From assembly GCA_050944435.1 (NCBI GenBank), contig JBMNRB010000011.1:1-64000 (forward strand): a stretch of DNA of 64,000 bases, in the 5' to 3' direction. The position numbers and the translations under genes are program-made. Below the pieces are notes generated by a model. It had not been told where the DNA came from and made no database searches. It saw nothing but the letters and a program-made list of their open reading frames with translations. This document shows, in pieces, positions 16,786-26,430 of the stretch. Source of the DNA: Ruminococcus_G sp050944435 (GTDB lineage: Bacteria > Bacillota > Clostridia > Lachnospirales > Lachnospiraceae). Numbering within the stretch: the stretch's first letter is position 1; each line of letters begins with the position of its first letter.

Positions 16786-17973
16786 TTATTTTTCCTTTTG
16801 TCTTTTTATGAAATCTTCATAGAGCGGAGACATGCTGCGCAGCCGTTCCACGATTTTTTTAATCTGCTCCACCACAAAATCCAGTTCTTCCTTCGTCGTC
16901 TCATCGCTGAGGGTCAGCCGCAGCGAACCGTGGGCTATTTCATGGGGAAGGCCGATGGCCAGAAGTACATGGGAAGGATCCAGCGAACCGGAAGTACAGG
17001 CTGAGCCGCTGGATGCACATATTCCTTCCATATCCAGCATAATCAGCAAAGATTCCCCTTCCACAAAGCGGAAGCTGACATTCACATTGCCCGGCAGCCT
17101 TTTTTCCGGATGGCCGTTCAGCCTGGTATAGGGAACTTCTTCCAGAATCCGGTGAATCAGGTAATCCCTCATCTGGGTTTCTTTCTGTCTGCGTTCTTCC
17201 ATGGTGGCCGCTGCCAGACGGGCTGCGCATCCGTATCCCACAATCGCCGGAACATTTTCTGTGCCGGCGCGGCGTTTTCTCTCCTGGGCGCCTCCGTGTA
17301 CAAAAGAACGGATTTTTACTCCTTTACGGATATAGAGAAATCCGATTCCTTTTGGTCCCTTTATCTTATGGGCGCTGGAAGAGAGCATATCGATATGCAT
17401 GGCGTCCACATTGATGGGCACCTGTCCAAAGGCCTGTACCGCATCGGTATGAAAAAGAACTCCATGCTCTTTGGCAATTCTGCCGATCTCCTCAATGGGC
17501 TGTATTGTTCCGATTTCATTGTTGGCAAACATAATAGAAATCAAAATCGTATCCTCTGTAATCGCCGCCTCCAGCTCGTTTACATCCACCAGCCCGTTTT
17601 CATCCACATTGAGATAAGTTATACGGGCTCCTTTCTTTTCCAAATACTCACAGGTGTGCAGTATGGCATGATGTTCTATTTTTGTCGTAATAATGTGATT
17701 TCCTTTATCTTTGTATGCCTCAAAAGCAGCTTTCAGTGCCCAGTTGTCCGCCTCGGTTCCCCCCGCTGTAAAATAGATGCTCTCCGGAGCCGCGCCTATT
17801 ACTTTGGCGATTTCTTCTCTTGCGCCGGTGATGGCATTTTTGCTGGCGGATGCCAGCTCGTAAATACTGGAAGGATTCCCGTACAGTTCCGAAAAATAGG
17901 GAAGCATCGCCTCAACCACTTCCGGTGACGTCTTTGTCGTTGCTGCATTATCCAGATAGATTACTTTTTTCAT
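16786..17973 (-). CDS. nifS: Cysteine desulfurase NifS/IscS
   Basis: PLP enzyme that releases sulfur from cysteine as persulfide for Fe-S clusters and tRNA thiolation. The 395-residue protein has YLDNAATTKTSPEV at the start, the PLP lysine in SSAHKIKGPKGIG (about 200) and the catalytic cysteine in SSGSACTSGSLDPSHVL (about 325). It follows the IscR-type regulator and precedes nifU and mnmA. Confidence 0.97.
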   Translation of the reverse strand: MKKVIYLDNAATTKTSPEVVEAMLPYFSELYGNPSSIYELASASKNAITGAREEIAKVIGAAPESIYFTAGGTEADNWALKAAFEAYKDKGNHIITTKIEHHAILHTCEYLEKKGARITYLNVDENGLVDVNELEAAITEDTILISIMFANNEIGTIQPIEEIGRIAKEHGVLFHTDAVQAFGQVPINVDAMHIDMLSSSAHKIKGPKGIGFLYIRKGVKIRSFVHGGAQERKRRAGTENVPAIVGYGCAARLAAATMEERRQKETQMRDYLIHRILEEVPYTRLNGHPEKRLPGNVNVSFRFVEGESLLIMLDMEGICASSGSACTSGSLDPSHVLLAIGLPHEIAHGSLRLTLSDETTKEELDFVVEQIKKIVERLRSMSPLYEDFIKRQKEK

Positions 17974-17985
17974 CCTGTCACACTC

Positions 17986-18444
17986 CTAATTATTACATTT
18001 AATATTCGCAGGCCCGCCCTTTTCCTGCAGCCTGCGGCTTTCTTCCGCCAGTTGATCCAGCATAATATTATCCACAGCCTGTGTGATGCTGTCGTTAATC
18101 CGCTGCCATACATAACGAGTTACGCAGAAGTCAGCGCCCTGACATCCATTTTCTTCCTGATTGCCCGGGCAGGTAACTGCTTCCAGGCTGCCTTCCAGCG
18201 CTCTTAAAATATCTCCCACAGAGATTTCTTCCGCCGGTCTTGCAAGGCGGTATCCTCCTCCTGCTCCCCGGATGCTGACCACCAAATTTGCTTTTCGCAT
18301 CAGCCGCATCAACTGTTCCAGATAACTCTCCGAGATATTCTGACGTCTGGCAATACTTTGAATAGACACTGCTTCCCTGGATTCGTTAGCCGCCAGATCT
18401 ATCAGGGCCCGCAGTCCATATCTGCCTTTCGTTGATAATTTCAC
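17986..18444 (-). CDS. Rrf2-family regulator, IscR type
   Basis: Winged-helix repressor likely sensing Fe-S status and controlling the operon it heads. The 152 residues carry the Rrf2 helix-turn-helix (SIARRQNISESYLEQLMRLM), a wing IRGAGGGYRLARP, and cysteines C92, C101 and C107, near the positions used by IscR for its cluster but with a wider first gap (eight residues against five in E. coli). A GTG start is chosen since GGAGGGTG precedes it; the upstream open frame overlaps the promoter. Confidence 0.9.
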   Translation of the reverse strand: MKLSTKGRYGLRALIDLAANESREAVSIQSIARRQNISESYLEQLMRLMRKANLVVSIRGAGGGYRLARPAEEISVGDILRALEGSLEAVTCPGNQEENGCQGADFCVTRYVWQRINDSITQAVDNIMLDQLAEESRRLQEKGGPANIKCNN

Positions 18445-18496
18445 TGTTTCACCCTCCGTCTTTAATCCCGACTGTTTTACTCGGATTTCTGCCGTT

Positions 18497-18525
18497 AGGA
18501 TATCATCATTCCCAGGTTCTGTCAA
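18497..18525 (-). promoter_or_regulatory. Promoter of the iscR-nifS-nifU-mnmA operon
   Basis: Minus-strand consensus TTGACA (18520-18525), 17-bp spacer, TATCCT (18497-18502), about 50 bp before the regulator start. Autoregulation is expected for this family but no operator was assigned. Confidence 0.85.
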
Positions 18526-18569
18526 GTCCCCCGATGGAATATATTTTTAAAAAATGATGGAGGCCGCCC

Positions 18570-20120
18570 ATGCCCAAAGCGCAACGTCTCCTTACCGGCA
18601 CTTTTCTTCTGACCGCCGCTGGTCTCATCAGCCGTTTCATCGGCTTTTTCTATAGAATATTCCTCTCCCACACGATTGGTGCAGAAGGTCTGGGGATTTA
18701 TCAACTGATCTTCCCCCTTTTCAATCTCGCCTACGCCTTTACCGTCATGGGGATCCAAACCGCCCTCTCCAAATGCATTTCCGCCAAGACAGCCACCGGA
18801 AATAAAGACGGGGCCAAGAACCTTCTGCTGGCTGGGAGCGCCATATCCCTTTTCTCTTCCCTTTTCGCAGCTCTTTTGATTTACAGCGGCTGCAGCTGGT
18901 TCTGTGTTCACATTTTAACGGAGCCCGCCTGCATTCCTCTGATGAAACTGATGGCTTTTACCATTCCCTTCGGCACCCTCCATATCTGTGTCGTTTCCTA
19001 CTATTTCGCCGGAAAAAACACCTGGATTCCATCGATGGGCCAGCTTTTGGAACAGATTCTGCGGGTCTGCTCCACCTGGATTTTTTATCATCTTATGCTG
19101 CAGAAGGGAATGGAGGCGACGCCGCTGCTGGCAGTAGCCGGAACCGCTGCTGCAGAAATTTTTTCTCTCCTTTTTATCCTCTTTTTTCTGCAAAAAGATT
19201 TTCGTTCCGAAGGATATCAGTTCCGCCTGTCTGCTCCATGGAGAAAGTATTGCTCTGAAATTATGCGTCTGGCCATTCCTCTTACGGCCAACCGCATTGT
19301 CCTGAACCTGATGCGCAGCGCAGAGACTATATTAATCCCCATATGTCTTGAACAGTACGGACTGTCTTCTTCAGAAGCCCTGTCTGTATACGGCGTCCTG
19401 ACCGGTATGGCCCTGCCGCTGATTCTGTTTCCTTCCGCCATCACCCAGTCCGTATCCATAATGCTGCTGCCCACTGTATCTGAATCCAGGGCCCGCCGGG
19501 AATACCGCCAAATTTCTTTTACTGTGGAAAAAACTATCCGGTACGGGCTATTTCTGGGGATTCTCTGTTTCGGCATATTTCTTACCTGCGGGGATTCTAT
19601 GGGACGTCTTTTATTTCACAGCGAAGAAGCGGGACAGTATATCTCCATTCTCTCTTTCCTCTGCCCCTTTCTCTATCTGTCTGCCACCCTTTCCAGTATT
19701 TTAAACGGTCTGGGAAAAACCACACGCCATTTTATCCACAACATGGCCGGCATGGCCCTTCGCATTTCCTGCGTTCTTCTTTTAATCCCAAGGTTTGGGA
19801 TCATCGGATGTCTCTGGGGAATTCTGGCCAATGAAATTCTTCTGGTCATCCTGTGTATCCTGGCGCTGTATCAGGAAAAAGTACTGATTTTCTCCGCCGC
19901 CGATTCTCTCTTAAAACCTTTTTTCTTTCTGATTCTTTCAGTGGGGATCGCTTTATTTGCCGATGGTATGCTGACCTTTCTGCATCTGAACGACTATCTG
20001 CGGCTGATACTGAAATTTTCCGTGATAAGCGTCACATATTTTCTCCTTTTGCTGAACTTTCATTTGATACATTTGCCGAAATTTCTTCCGCCGGCTCATT
20101 TCAATATCGACAAGAAATAA
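18570..20120 (+). CDS. spoVB: SpoVB-like polysaccharide flippase (MOP/MVF superfamily)
   Basis: Integral membrane lipid-linked saccharide flippase; SpoVB acts in spore cortex peptidoglycan synthesis. The 516 residues are highly hydrophobic with about 14 helices. The N-terminus (GTFLLTAAGLISRFIGFFYR, then IGAEGLGIYQLIFP) is diagnostic for the SpoVB group. GGAGG lies 6 bp before the ATG. It is divergent from the iscR operon. Vegetative paralogues exist in clostridia, so a sporulation role is inferred, not proven. Confidence 0.85.
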   Translation: MPKAQRLLTGTFLLTAAGLISRFIGFFYRIFLSHTIGAEGLGIYQLIFPLFNLAYAFTVMGIQTALSKCISAKTATGNKDGAKNLLLAGSAISLFSSLFAALLIYSGCSWFCVHILTEPACIPLMKLMAFTIPFGTLHICVVSYYFAGKNTWIPSMGQLLEQILRVCSTWIFYHLMLQKGMEATPLLAVAGTAAAEIFSLLFILFFLQKDFRSEGYQFRLSAPWRKYCSEIMRLAIPLTANRIVLNLMRSAETILIPICLEQYGLSSSEALSVYGVLTGMALPLILFPSAITQSVSIMLLPTVSESRARREYRQISFTVEKTIRYGLFLGILCFGIFLTCGDSMGRLLFHSEEAGQYISILSFLCPFLYLSATLSSILNGLGKTTRHFIHNMAGMALRISCVLLLIPRFGIIGCLWGILANEILLVILCILALYQEKVLIFSAADSLLKPFFFLILSVGIALFADGMLTFLHLNDYLRLILKFSVISVTYFLLLLNFHLIHLPKFLPPAHFNIDKK

Positions 20121-20135
20121 AAGTTGTATTATAAT
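20107..20135 (+). promoter_or_regulatory. Promoter of DAHP synthase gene
   Basis: TCGACA (20107-20112), 17-bp spacer and perfect TATAAT (20130-20135). It overlaps the end of spoVB, so aroG can be transcribed independently. Confidence 0.75.
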
Positions 20136-20187
20136 AAACTCGCGAAAAAACTCTACCTGATAAAGAGTGAAAGGACTTGACAAAGAC

Positions 20188-21219
20188 ATGAGTATAGAAT
20201 TCACAAAAAAATTACCAACCCCTGAAGAGATAAGAGAAGAGTTCCCTCTTACCCAGCGGATCATTGATGCAAAAATGAAACGCGACGCCATGATTCGCGA
20301 TGTTTTGACAGGGAAATCCGACAAATTTCTTGTCATTATCGGTCCCTGTTCCGCTGATAACGAAGACGCCGTCTGCGATTACACCAACCGGCTTGCCCGG
20401 GTTCAGGAGGAGGTGGCAGACCGGCTGGTATTAATCCCCCGCATATATACCAACAAACCAAGAACAACGGGAGAAGGCTACAAAGGAATTGTACATCAGC
20501 CAGATCCATTAAAGAAACCAGATCTTCTGCACGGATTGATTGCCGTTCGGAAAATTCTCATGCGTTCCATCGAGGAAACGGAGCTGACGCCTGCCGACGA
20601 GATGCTTTATCCGGAAAACTGGAGATACGTTCACGACCTGCTGTCCTATATCGCCATTGGCGCCCGCTCTGTGGAAAATCAGCAGCATCGCCTGGTTGCC
20701 AGCGGCATGGATGTGCCGGTGGGGATGAAAAATCCTACCAGCGGAGATTTCTCTGTTATGCTGAACTCTGTCGTCGCCGCTCAGCACGGCCACAGTTTCA
20801 TCTACCGCAACTGGGAAGTTCACACCCAGGGGAATCCCCTTGCCCATACTATCCTTCGGGGCGCTGTAAATAAACACGGCAACGCTATTCCCAATTACCA
20901 TTACGAAGATCTTAAGCTTCTGCTGGAAAAATACAGGGAACGGAATCTAAAAAATCCGGCAACCATCGTGGACGCCAACCACTCCAATTCCAACAAACAG
21001 TTTAAAGAACAAATCCGTATTGTCAAAGAAGTGCTTCACAGCCGTAATCACTCTAATGATATTCGCAATCTTATCAAAGGAGTTATGATCGAAAGTTACA
21101 TCGTGGAAGGCAGACAGGAGATTGGCCCCGATCACGTTTATGGAAAGTCTATTACCGATCCCTGCCTGGGCTGGGAAGATTCCAGAAATCTGATTCATAC
21201 CATTGCCGAAATGTGCTGA
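20188..21219 (+). CDS. aroG: 3-deoxy-7-phosphoheptulonate (DAHP) synthase, AroG/AroF type I
   Basis: First step of the shikimate pathway: condenses phosphoenolpyruvate and erythrose 4-phosphate. The protein (343 residues from this ATG) shows VIIGPCSADN, the PEP-binding RIYTNKPRTTGEGYKG, GARSVENQQHR, GMKNPTSGD, DANHSNSNKQF and GKSITDPCLGWED, as in the E. coli AroG family. A GTG seven codons upstream (20167) is an alternative start; the ribosome binding site AAAGGA fits neither perfectly. No other aromatic-pathway gene is nearby. Confidence 0.93.
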   Translation: MSIEFTKKLPTPEEIREEFPLTQRIIDAKMKRDAMIRDVLTGKSDKFLVIIGPCSADNEDAVCDYTNRLARVQEEVADRLVLIPRIYTNKPRTTGEGYKGIVHQPDPLKKPDLLHGLIAVRKILMRSIEETELTPADEMLYPENWRYVHDLLSYIAIGARSVENQQHRLVASGMDVPVGMKNPTSGDFSVMLNSVVAAQHGHSFIYRNWEVHTQGNPLAHTILRGAVNKHGNAIPNYHYEDLKLLLEKYRERNLKNPATIVDANHSNSNKQFKEQIRIVKEVLHSRNHSNDIRNLIKGVMIESYIVEGRQEIGPDHVYGKSITDPCLGWEDSRNLIHTIAEMC

Positions 21220-21225
21220 TACGCC

Positions 21226-21253
21226 AAAAAGAGTTCCAGCAGGAACTCTTTTT
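21226..21253. terminator. Bidirectional terminator between aroG and xerD
   Basis: Perfect 12-bp inverted repeat AAAAAGAGTTCC / GGAACTCTTTTT with a 4-nt loop. The A and T runs are part of the stem ends, so it works for both convergent genes. Confidence 0.9.
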
Positions 21254-21255
21254 GA

Positions 21256-22140
21256 TTACTTTCTGGGATGAGCTTTCACATAAACATCCCTGATCTTGTT
21301 CATATTCATATGAAGATACATCTGAGTTGATGAAATGTCCGCATGGCCAAGCATCTCCTGAACACTTTTCAGATCCGCACCATTCTGAATCAGATGAGTA
21401 GCAAATGAATGGCGCAGCGTGTGGGGAGTAATGTCAGTCGTAATATTGGCGGCGCGGGCATATCCTTTCAGCAGCTTCCAAAACCCCTGCCGACTCATGG
21501 GATTTCCCGAACAATTGGTAAACAGCATACCGCAGTCTTTTGCTCCCACCAAAGCGCCTCTGCCATGTTTCAGGTAATCTTCCAGGGATTTTTTAGCTAT
21601 GGTACCAAAAGGTATCATTCTCTCTTTATTGTTTTCCGTGCATATCACATATCCCATCTTCAGATTTACATCGGTCATCTTCAGATGCACCAGCTCACTG
21701 ACCCGTATTCCCGTAGCATAAAGGATCTCCAGCATAGCCTTGTCTCTCAGTCCTTTCGGCGTATGCAAAGACGGCTGCTTCAGCAAAAGATCCACTTCTT
21801 CCACCGTCATGATCTCCGGAACTTTTTTCTCCACCTTAGGCGGCTTCAAACTGTCAGACGGATCATGATCAATCATATGTTCCTTTAACAAATATTGAAA
21901 AAAAGCCCTCATGGCCGCCACATTTCTCGAAACGGTCGAGGGAGCGAATTTTTCACGTTCAAGATACAGCATGTAGGAATTCAAATGGGTTTCCGTTACC
22001 TGAACAACATCTGTGATCTGAAGAGTCGCCAGATACTGTTCCATTTTCTTTAAATCTCTTTCATATGATACTTCTGTATTCTTTGATGTCTTCTTTACGT
22101 TATGTAAATAATCAATAAACTTTTGAATTGCATCTGTCAT
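21256..22140 (-). CDS. xerD: Tyrosine recombinase XerD
   Basis: Site-specific recombinase that resolves chromosome dimers at dif with a partner. The 294 residues have the N-terminal core-binding SAM-like domain (YLEREKFAPSTVSRNVAAMR) and the catalytic residues Arg in ATGIRVSEL, His-x-x-Arg in HTLRHSFATH, the LGHADISST histidine and the nucleophile in TQMYLHMN. No prophage or integron features surround it, favouring the housekeeping recombinase over a phage integrase. Confidence 0.92.
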   Translation of the reverse strand: MTDAIQKFIDYLHNVKKTSKNTEVSYERDLKKMEQYLATLQITDVVQVTETHLNSYMLYLEREKFAPSTVSRNVAAMRAFFQYLLKEHMIDHDPSDSLKPPKVEKKVPEIMTVEEVDLLLKQPSLHTPKGLRDKAMLEILYATGIRVSELVHLKMTDVNLKMGYVICTENNKERMIPFGTIAKKSLEDYLKHGRGALVGAKDCGMLFTNCSGNPMSRQGFWKLLKGYARAANITTDITPHTLRHSFATHLIQNGADLKSVQEMLGHADISSTQMYLHMNMNKIRDVYVKAHPRK

Positions 22141-22197
22141 GGAAAATAATATCCTTATCTTATGTTATTTAAGCAACTCACCCTTCAAATATAATCT

Positions 22198-22226
22198 ATT
22201 ATAAGCATGTTTTTCTGGAAAAGCAA
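22198..22226 (-). promoter_or_regulatory. Promoter of xerD
   Basis: Minus-strand TTGCTT (22221-22226), 17-bp spacer, TATAAT (22198-22203), about 60 bp before the start. The rest of the 200-bp gap to spoIIM is AT- and pyrimidine-rich with nothing else recognised. Confidence 0.7.
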
Positions 22227-22341
22227 ATGCTATTTTTTCCTTATTTTGCGCCTTTTTTTCCCTTTTTCCAGCAAACCACTATATATCGCTTTTTGATTTT
22301 TTCCGATCACCACATCTTGTAAGAATAGGGATTAAAAATTT

Positions 22342-22926
22342 TTATGAAAAAAGATTCATCCATAAATTTGAGTTTACATAAGTTTCCACAAAGATTCCCA
22401 CCGCCATGATAAACAGAAAAATCAGACAAAGCAAAATGGACCATCGTATTTCCCGAGCCGACATAGCTCCGTATCTTGGTACCATCCGTCTGTTCTTCCC
22501 CATCATGAGAAGAAACAGAATTACTGCCGGTATGTAAAACAGAAGCTGGGATACAATTCCTGCCATGCAGAACAGAAATCCCTCCACCCCGGACTGCAGC
22601 AAAAAGACGGTCGCCAGACCGCCTCCGAGAAATCCCAGCCACAGCGCCACCAACACCGCCAAAATCTCCCCAGCCCCTGCCAGTCCCGCTATAATACATA
22701 CTCCCGCGAAAATACTTTTTTCCCTCAATAAAAACAAAGCATATTTTTTTAGATCCGTCCAGGTTGTCTGATATTGCCCCAGTATGGCGTAAACAGATAC
22801 GTATTCCCTGAAATCTTCTCTCTTCCACATCTGGTTTCCAGCCAGAGCTCCCAACAAAAACGCCCCGAGATAAAGATAAATAAACAGCCGGATGGAAACA
22901 TCCGGCTTTATTTTGGTCCATCGCAT
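22342..22926 (-). CDS. spoIIM: Stage II sporulation protein M
   Basis: Membrane protein of the SpoIID-SpoIIM-SpoIIP complex that remodels septal peptidoglycan during engulfment. The 194 residues have about five hydrophobic segments; LFIYLYLGAFLLGALAGN at the N-terminus and the central GFLGGGLATVFLLQSGVEG match the family. The start (MRWTKIKP) is set by GGGGAGG 7 bp upstream. In many clostridia spoIIM lies beside xerD, as here. Confidence 0.88.
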   Translation of the reverse strand: MRWTKIKPDVSIRLFIYLYLGAFLLGALAGNQMWKREDFREYVSVYAILGQYQTTWTDLKKYALFLLREKSIFAGVCIIAGLAGAGEILAVLVALWLGFLGGGLATVFLLQSGVEGFLFCMAGIVSQLLFYIPAVILFLLMMGKNRRMVPRYGAMSAREIRWSILLCLIFLFIMAVGIFVETYVNSNLWMNLFS

Positions 22927-23011
22927 TCCCTGCCCTCCCCTGCTTCTATCTATATATGCTTTCAGAGAAAAAAATATCACCGCTCCAGCTATATCTTCAG
23001 ATTTTCCAATG

Positions 23012-23049
23012 AAAAAAGCCGACTGTCTTTGTTCAAAAGACATATCGGC
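23012..23049 (-). terminator. Terminator of rny
   Basis: Minus-strand GCCGATATGTCTTT / AAAGACAGTCGGC stem with one bulge and small loop, followed by six U. It lies just after the rny stop. Confidence 0.85.
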
Positions 23050-23077
23050 TTTTTTAAACATCGCCTGCCCGCGGACA

Positions 23078-24637
23078 CTATTTTGCATAGTCCACAACAC
23101 GGCTTTCACGAATTACATTTACCTTAATCTGTCCCGGATATTCCAATTCAGTTTCAATCTGTTTTGAAATATCTCTGGCCAGGAGAACCATATCTGCATC
23201 TGAGACATGATCCGGCAGCACCATAATACGAACCTCACGCCCCGCCTGAATAGCGTAGGACTTGTCAACTCCCTTAAAGGAATTGGTGATATCTTCAAGC
23301 TGTTTTAATCTGTTGGTATAGGTTTCCAGTGTTTCCCTGCGAGCGCCTGGTCTGGCTGCGGAAATTGCATCGGCAGCCTGAACTATACAGGCAATGAGTG
23401 ATTCTGGCTCCACATCTCCATGATGAGCCTCCACTGCATTGACAACAATCGCAGATTCTTTGTATTTTCTACATAAATCAACACCAATCTGGATATGTGA
23501 TCCTTCCACTTCATGGTCGATGGATTTTCCAATATCATGTAATAAACCGGCACGTTTCGCTGTACGGACATCCACTCCAATCTCCGCTGCCAGCACTCCT
23601 GACAACTGAGCGACTTCAATAGAATGCTTCAATGCATTCTGCCCGTAACTTGAACGAAAACGCATTCTGCCCAAAAGTCTTACCAGTTCCGGATGTATTC
23701 CGTGAACTCCCACTTCCAATGTGGCCGCTTCACCTTCCTCCCGGATAGTAGATTCTACTTCTTTTCTGGCCTTTTCCACCATCTCCTCGATTCTGGCCGG
23801 ATGTATTCGTCCGTCCACAATCAGTTTTTCCAGTGCAATACGCGCCACTTCCCGTCTGATCGGATCAAATCCTGACAACACAACCGCCTCCGGCGTATCA
23901 TCAATAATCAGATCAATTCCGGTTAACGTTTCCAATGTACGTATGTTGCGTCCTTCACGTCCGATGATTCGTCCTTTCATCTCATCGTTCGGCAGCTGAA
24001 CAACAGAAATCGTTGACTCTGCCACATGGTCCACAGCGCATTTCTGAATGGCTGTCACCACATATTCTTTTGCCTTTCTGCTGGCTTCTTCCTTCGCCTT
24101 GCTTTCCAGTTCTTTGTAAAGCTTGGCTGTGTCAATTTTTACTTCATCTTCAACAGCTTTTAAAAGATAATCTTTCGCCTGTTCGGAGGTCAGACCTGAG
24201 ATTCGTTCCAGTTCCTGTACTCCTTGTGCATGTAATTCATCGACTTTCTTTTCCTTTTTTCTTAGCTCTGTTTCCTTGTTTGCATATTCTGCTTCACGCC
24301 GTTCAATGGCATCCGCTTTTCTGTCAACAGCTTCTTCCTTTGACAAAACGCGCTTTTCATATTTTTGCAGTTCGGCTCTTCTTTCTTTGGTTTCTTTCTC
24401 CAGTTCATTTTTCGTCCTGAGAGATTCTTCTTTTGCCTCCAAAAGGGCTTCTCGTTTCTTTGTCTCAGCCGTTTTTAATGCCTCATCTATTATGCTTCTT
24501 GCCTTTTCTTCCGCTGTGCCAACTTTTTCAGCATCCTGCTTTACCTTATTGGCGACCGCAGCTTTGCAAGTAATAGGAACCGCAATAAGCAGCGTGATTA
24601 CTATAGCAACAATAATCCCAATGATAGTTGTTACCAC
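23078..24637 (-). CDS. rny: Ribonuclease Y
   Basis: Membrane-anchored endoribonuclease that starts mRNA decay in Firmicutes. The 519-residue protein has an N-terminal transmembrane helix, a long charged coiled coil (about 30-200), a KH domain (GRIIGREGRNIRTLETLTG) and an HD domain with LLHDIGKSIDHE. The start is a GTG preceded by AAGGAGG. Confidence 0.97.
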   Translation of the reverse strand: MVTTIIGIIVAIVITLLIAVPITCKAAVANKVKQDAEKVGTAEEKARSIIDEALKTAETKKREALLEAKEESLRTKNELEKETKERRAELQKYEKRVLSKEEAVDRKADAIERREAEYANKETELRKKEKKVDELHAQGVQELERISGLTSEQAKDYLLKAVEDEVKIDTAKLYKELESKAKEEASRKAKEYVVTAIQKCAVDHVAESTISVVQLPNDEMKGRIIGREGRNIRTLETLTGIDLIIDDTPEAVVLSGFDPIRREVARIALEKLIVDGRIHPARIEEMVEKARKEVESTIREEGEAATLEVGVHGIHPELVRLLGRMRFRSSYGQNALKHSIEVAQLSGVLAAEIGVDVRTAKRAGLLHDIGKSIDHEVEGSHIQIGVDLCRKYKESAIVVNAVEAHHGDVEPESLIACIVQAADAISAARPGARRETLETYTNRLKQLEDITNSFKGVDKSYAIQAGREVRIMVLPDHVSDADMVLLARDISKQIETELEYPGQIKVNVIRESRVVDYAK

Positions 24638-24684
24638 AGGAGCACCTCCTTATTTAGTTTTCATTGTACAAATACAACACTACA

Positions 24685-24713
24685 ATTTTATATGATTTTG
24701 GTAATTATGTCAA
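24685..24713 (-). promoter_or_regulatory. Promoter of rny
   Basis: Minus-strand TTGACA (24708-24713), 17-bp spacer, TAAAAT (24685-24690), about 50 bp before the GTG start. Confidence 0.8.
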
Positions 24714-24747
24714 GTACAGGCTCCTGATTTTTAACCCCTTTTTCCAG

Positions 24748-25362
24748 TCACAAATCGGCTGTATATTCCTTCAGAATGGGCCATATTTCCTCCCCGGAAA
24801 ATCCTCTTCTGCCTAAATACGCCGCCATATTCCGCAGAGCTTTTTCATCTTCCAGTTTTCCTGTTTTCATCCTTTTTTCTATCAGCCGTCGAACCACAGC
24901 GGACGTATCCTCTTCCCACTGGTATGTTTCCAGAATTTCCTCCAGCGTATCCCGGCTGACCCCTTTCTGCAGCAATTTTCGTGACAAATTCCGGATACTT
25001 TCCTTTCCCCGTCCCCCTTCCAGAAAATGAACTGCATACCGTCTGTCGTCGATATATCCATAGGATTTCACGTACGCAACGGCCGTCTCCGCCGTTTTTT
25101 TGCAGTAACCGGCATCTCTCAGTTTATCCCTCAGCTCTTTCTCCGTGCGATCCCTTTTGATCAGCAGATTCATTGCGTACTTTTTGGCACGCAGAGGAAG
25201 CACCGATTCCGTAATCTGATGCAGACTCTCCTCGGGAATCGGTTCCCCCTGTCGGATCCCATAGCGGGCCAGCTCACTGGAATACAGAATAAAGGCGGGC
25301 TGCCCATCCAGAAAAACCCTGTGCTTTTTCTTCGTTACAGAGGCAATTTCCGTCACTATCAT
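24748..25362 (-). CDS. recX: Regulatory protein RecX
   Basis: Modulator that binds and restrains RecA filaments. The 204 residues are arranged in the all-helical three-repeat RecX fold, with motifs LIKRDRTEKELRDKL, YIDDRRYAVHFLEGG and YLGRRGFSGEEIW. Its ATG overlaps the recA stop by 4 bp (ATGA), so it is coupled to recA and shares its SOS promoter. Confidence 0.93.
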   Translation of the reverse strand: MIVTEIASVTKKKHRVFLDGQPAFILYSSELARYGIRQGEPIPEESLHQITESVLPLRAKKYAMNLLIKRDRTEKELRDKLRDAGYCKKTAETAVAYVKSYGYIDDRRYAVHFLEGGRGKESIRNLSRKLLQKGVSRDTLEEILETYQWEEDTSAVVRRLIEKRMKTGKLEDEKALRNMAAYLGRRGFSGEEIWPILKEYTADL

Positions 25363-26414
25363 TTTTCACCGCTCTCCGCCTCTGCGGGCTTTCCTTCCCC
25401 TTCCTCTGTTTTCACCTGATCGCCAAGTTGAAAATGCTGCCGTACTTTCTGCTCCACTTCATTCATTACATCGGGATGTTCCCTCAGATACTGTTTTGCA
25501 TTTTCACGGCCCTGTCCAATCTTCTCATTATTATAAGCAAACCAGGCTCCGCTTTTCTGGACAATGCCGCAGTTGGACGCCAGTTCCAGAATATCCGCCT
25601 CTCTGGAAATTCCTTTGCCAAACATAATATCAAATTCTGCTTCCCTAAACGGCGGAGCAATTTTATTTTTCACCACTTTGATCCGGGTACGGTTTCCTAC
25701 CACCTCTCCGCTTTGTTTGATCTGTTCCACACGGCGCACGTCCATTCGAATAGAGGCATAGAATTTCAGCGCCCTGCCTCCTGTGGTCACCTCTGGATTT
25801 CCATACATCACTCCCACTTTTTCCCGAAGCTGATTGATAAAAATAACGACGCAGCCTGATTTTCCAATAACGCCGGTCAGCTTCCGGAGAGCCTGTGACA
25901 TCAGTCTCGCCTGCAGACCCACATGGCTGTCGCCCATCTCGCCGTCGATTTCGGCTTTGGGCACCAGAGCCGCCACCGAGTCCACAATTACGATATCCAC
26001 AGCGCCGGAGCGCACCATGGTCTCTGTAATCTCCAGCGCCTGCTCTCCGTTATCCGGCTGGGAAATGTAAAGATTGTCAATGTCCACGCCGATATTCTTC
26101 GCGTATACCGGATCCAGTGCATGTTCCGCATCGATGAAACCTGCGATGCCTCCCCGTTTCTGTACTTCGGCCACCATATGCAGAGCCACCGTGGTTTTTC
26201 CGCTGGACTCCGGCCCGTAAATCTCAATTACCCTTCCTCTGGGCACTCCGCCCAGTCCCAAAGCAACATCCAGACTGAGAGAGCCTGTAGGAATGGTTTC
26301 CACATTCATATTGGTACCGGAGTCTCCCAGCTTCATTACCGCGCCTTTGCCGAAATTCTTTTCTATCTGTACAATTGCTGCATCCAATGCCTTTTGTTTT
26401 TCTTCGTTTATCAT
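25359..26414 (-). CDS. recA: Recombinase RecA
   Basis: DNA strand-exchange ATPase and LexA co-protease. The 351 residues include Walker A GPESSGKTT (67-75), Walker B VDIVIVDSVAALVP, loop 1 EGDSHVG-type segment MGDSHVGLQARLMSQALRK and INQLREKVGVMYGNPE. A C-terminal acidic tail is present. An SOS box and consensus promoter lie directly upstream. recX follows in the operon. Confidence 0.98.
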   Translation of the reverse strand: MINEEKQKALDAAIVQIEKNFGKGAVMKLGDSGTNMNVETIPTGSLSLDVALGLGGVPRGRVIEIYGPESSGKTTVALHMVAEVQKRGGIAGFIDAEHALDPVYAKNIGVDIDNLYISQPDNGEQALEITETMVRSGAVDIVIVDSVAALVPKAEIDGEMGDSHVGLQARLMSQALRKLTGVIGKSGCVVIFINQLREKVGVMYGNPEVTTGGRALKFYASIRMDVRRVEQIKQSGEVVGNRTRIKVVKNKIAPPFREAEFDIMFGKGISREADILELASNCGIVQKSGAWFAYNNEKIGQGRENAKQYLREHPDVMNEVEQKVRQHFQLGDQVKTEEGEGKPAEAESGEK

Positions 26415-26430
26415 ATTCTTCTCCTTTTCG

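Noticed and set aside
18522..18911. Minus-strand frame opposite spoVB
   Set aside because: Antisense shadow of a well-supported membrane protein; no ribosome binding site or family features.
21256..22140. Phage or integron integrase
   Set aside because: Flanked by housekeeping genes; no attachment site, excisionase or phage genes.
22307..22921. Glycine-rich frame overlapping spoIIM
   Set aside because: Out-of-frame shadow of spoIIM, which has the better start and family match.
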